Part shown: positions 63,117 through 64,000 of the stretch, piece after piece
Position numbering within the stretch: position 1 is the first letter of the stretch
Layout of the letters: each line of letters opens with the position of its first letter
Source of the DNA: Phymatolithon calcareum
Lineage: Eukaryota; Rhodophyta; Florideophyceae; Hapalidiales
Direction of reading: 5' to 3'
Assembly (NCBI GenBank): GCA_977006965.1
Contig: OZ345355.1
Span: 1,922,001-1,986,000 of the forward strand
DNA: 64,000 bases
Program-made: the position numbers and the translations under genes
Notes under the pieces: generated by a model
Databases searched by the model: none
What the model saw: only the letters and a program-made list of their open reading frames with translations
Told to the model about the DNA's origin: nothing

Positions 63117-64000
63117 CAAAAGACTGCGCCTTTGCATTCCTCAATGGCCACTTTCAGCATTTCGGTCTTCACTCCATGCAGGTCCGGGGCCTTTCTGGTC
63201 GGAGCTTTCACAATTGGTATTTTGATGAGATTCCGCATTTGAGGAGTACAGGCAAAGTACGTCTTGGTCACCATTCACCGACATCTCGGAATGTCTGGAA
63301 CACATGGGCAGTGAACAGCGTTTTGTGCAATGGACAGCCGGTCATCTTGTTCCTAGACGGTCTTCTTGTTCTCATCATCTGCATTCGGGATATTTGTTCA
63401 ATTGCGCTGGAACCATCCTTTTCCTCAAGGTCGTCAATGTATTCTTGAAACTGCTGCCCCTTCCTTCTGGTCACCAACTTGAGTATATCTTTACGGCATT
63501 CCTCATATCGCTTCCATGCCTCAACTATATCTTGCTCTCGAGCTTTCTCGTGCAGTTCTTTCCAACATTTGAACTTCGTTTCGAGATCTGAGTTCCAGAA
63601 TGTTTTGTAGCGTGGTGGGGTAGTTCTCTGCTCTCTCCATGGCTCACATAGCGTTTCCTCTAGTTTTTCGTTAAGTCGATCTAGTTCCTGTCGAGAGCTG
63701 CACTGTTTCAGATCATCGAGAATTCCTGGAATGGCCGTGCCGCATAGTTCCCGAACCTTTTCTGGTTTCTCGTCATTTCTCTACAGTTTAAATGAGATTT
63801 TGAGCTCTTGCATGGTTTTAGTGAGTCAGAAAGCTTGTCGTACTTTGTCCGTGCTGCATAATACCTGTCCAAACGTCTGTTTGTGAGTAGAGCGTTCCTG
63901 TGTCAATTCGTGTTGTTACGGAAAAGTCAATGTTGCTCTTTAACCGCTTGGTTCGGAAGCTGAACTCTGTCCAAGTTAGGATATCACAGTTCTTTGCTGT

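Larger units (their letters stand above)
61735..64000 (-). mobile_element. LINE ORF2 relic, split by a family 4 LINE and an LTR
   Basis: The minus strand enters at the right window edge. Recognisable parts are APTRKAPDLHGVKTEMLKVA (63089-63274), GEHDDPKNFRPISLLS (62450-62635, RT fingers), an ILDLKAAHDTVPRQ palm segment near 62380, and VPQGSPLSPSLYNLFMD at 61735-61800. Stops and shifts are frequent. A family 4 LINE is inserted exactly in the VPQGSPLSP motif, and an LTR-like block lies between the first two parts. Confidence 0.7.

Overview
The window reads as nuclear DNA of a eukaryote with few, apparently intronless genes in a sea of transposable elements. There are no ribosome-binding sites or operons. 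Host genes are single long reading frames, and two have TATA boxes 45-100 bp upstream of the start codon. Nearly everything else is LINE, LTR-retrotransposon, SINE or DNA-transposon sequence, much of it nested. This style suits a multicellular red alga of the Chondrus type; that assignment is inference from genome style and was not tested by search.

Putative host genes, all on the minus strand unless noted: a small BED-finger-like gene (4057-4338); a FAR-17a/AIG1-type membrane hydrolase (6085-7026); a PH-domain plus AGC protein kinase (8124-9527), with a decayed copy that kept the promoter (30150-31590, plus); a leucine-rich F-box/LRR-like protein (24183-25865); an orphan nine-helix membrane protein (33508-34983); a relic of another membrane protein (29555-30050); and a Sel1-repeat gene (50780-58510, plus) split by a LINE.

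LINE fragments belong to several families, numbered here by their 3' ends. Family 1 ends ..AAATCAACATATATCCCC. Family 2 has a YGCESW-type C-terminus. Family 3 ends ..CTTCTCAATAAATCCAC. Family 4 ends AATAAATTCAAAATTC plus an A-run. Family 5 ends GGGGCTTTTAAATAAAG. Family 6 ends AACTTTTAAATAAAAATC plus a TTC run. The best copy (51833-57320) has ORF1 and an APE-RT ORF2 with two in-frame stops.

Six insertions can be resolved to the base by target-site duplications: a Ty1/Copia element with indistinguishable LTRs (16372-22500, CCAGG) inside a family 1 LINE; a solo LTR (2141-2892, AATGG); a chromodomain Gypsy element (37011-42581, TCCGC) inside a pogo-type DNA transposon (35891-43753, TA); a family 4 LINE inside a tRNA-derived SINE (12-bp duplication); another family 4 LINE inside a LINE RT motif (10-bp duplication); and a DNA transposon with mirrored arrays of 29-bp repeats (32314-33461, ATATTAGATT).

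The most unusual items are the mirrored-array transposon, the Copia element whose very recent insertion contrasts with three reading breaks in gag-pol, the Gypsy element that lost its enzyme core but carries about 2.5 kb with an antisense open frame, and the kinase gene/pseudogene pair. Coordinates of element ends without duplications are approximate.
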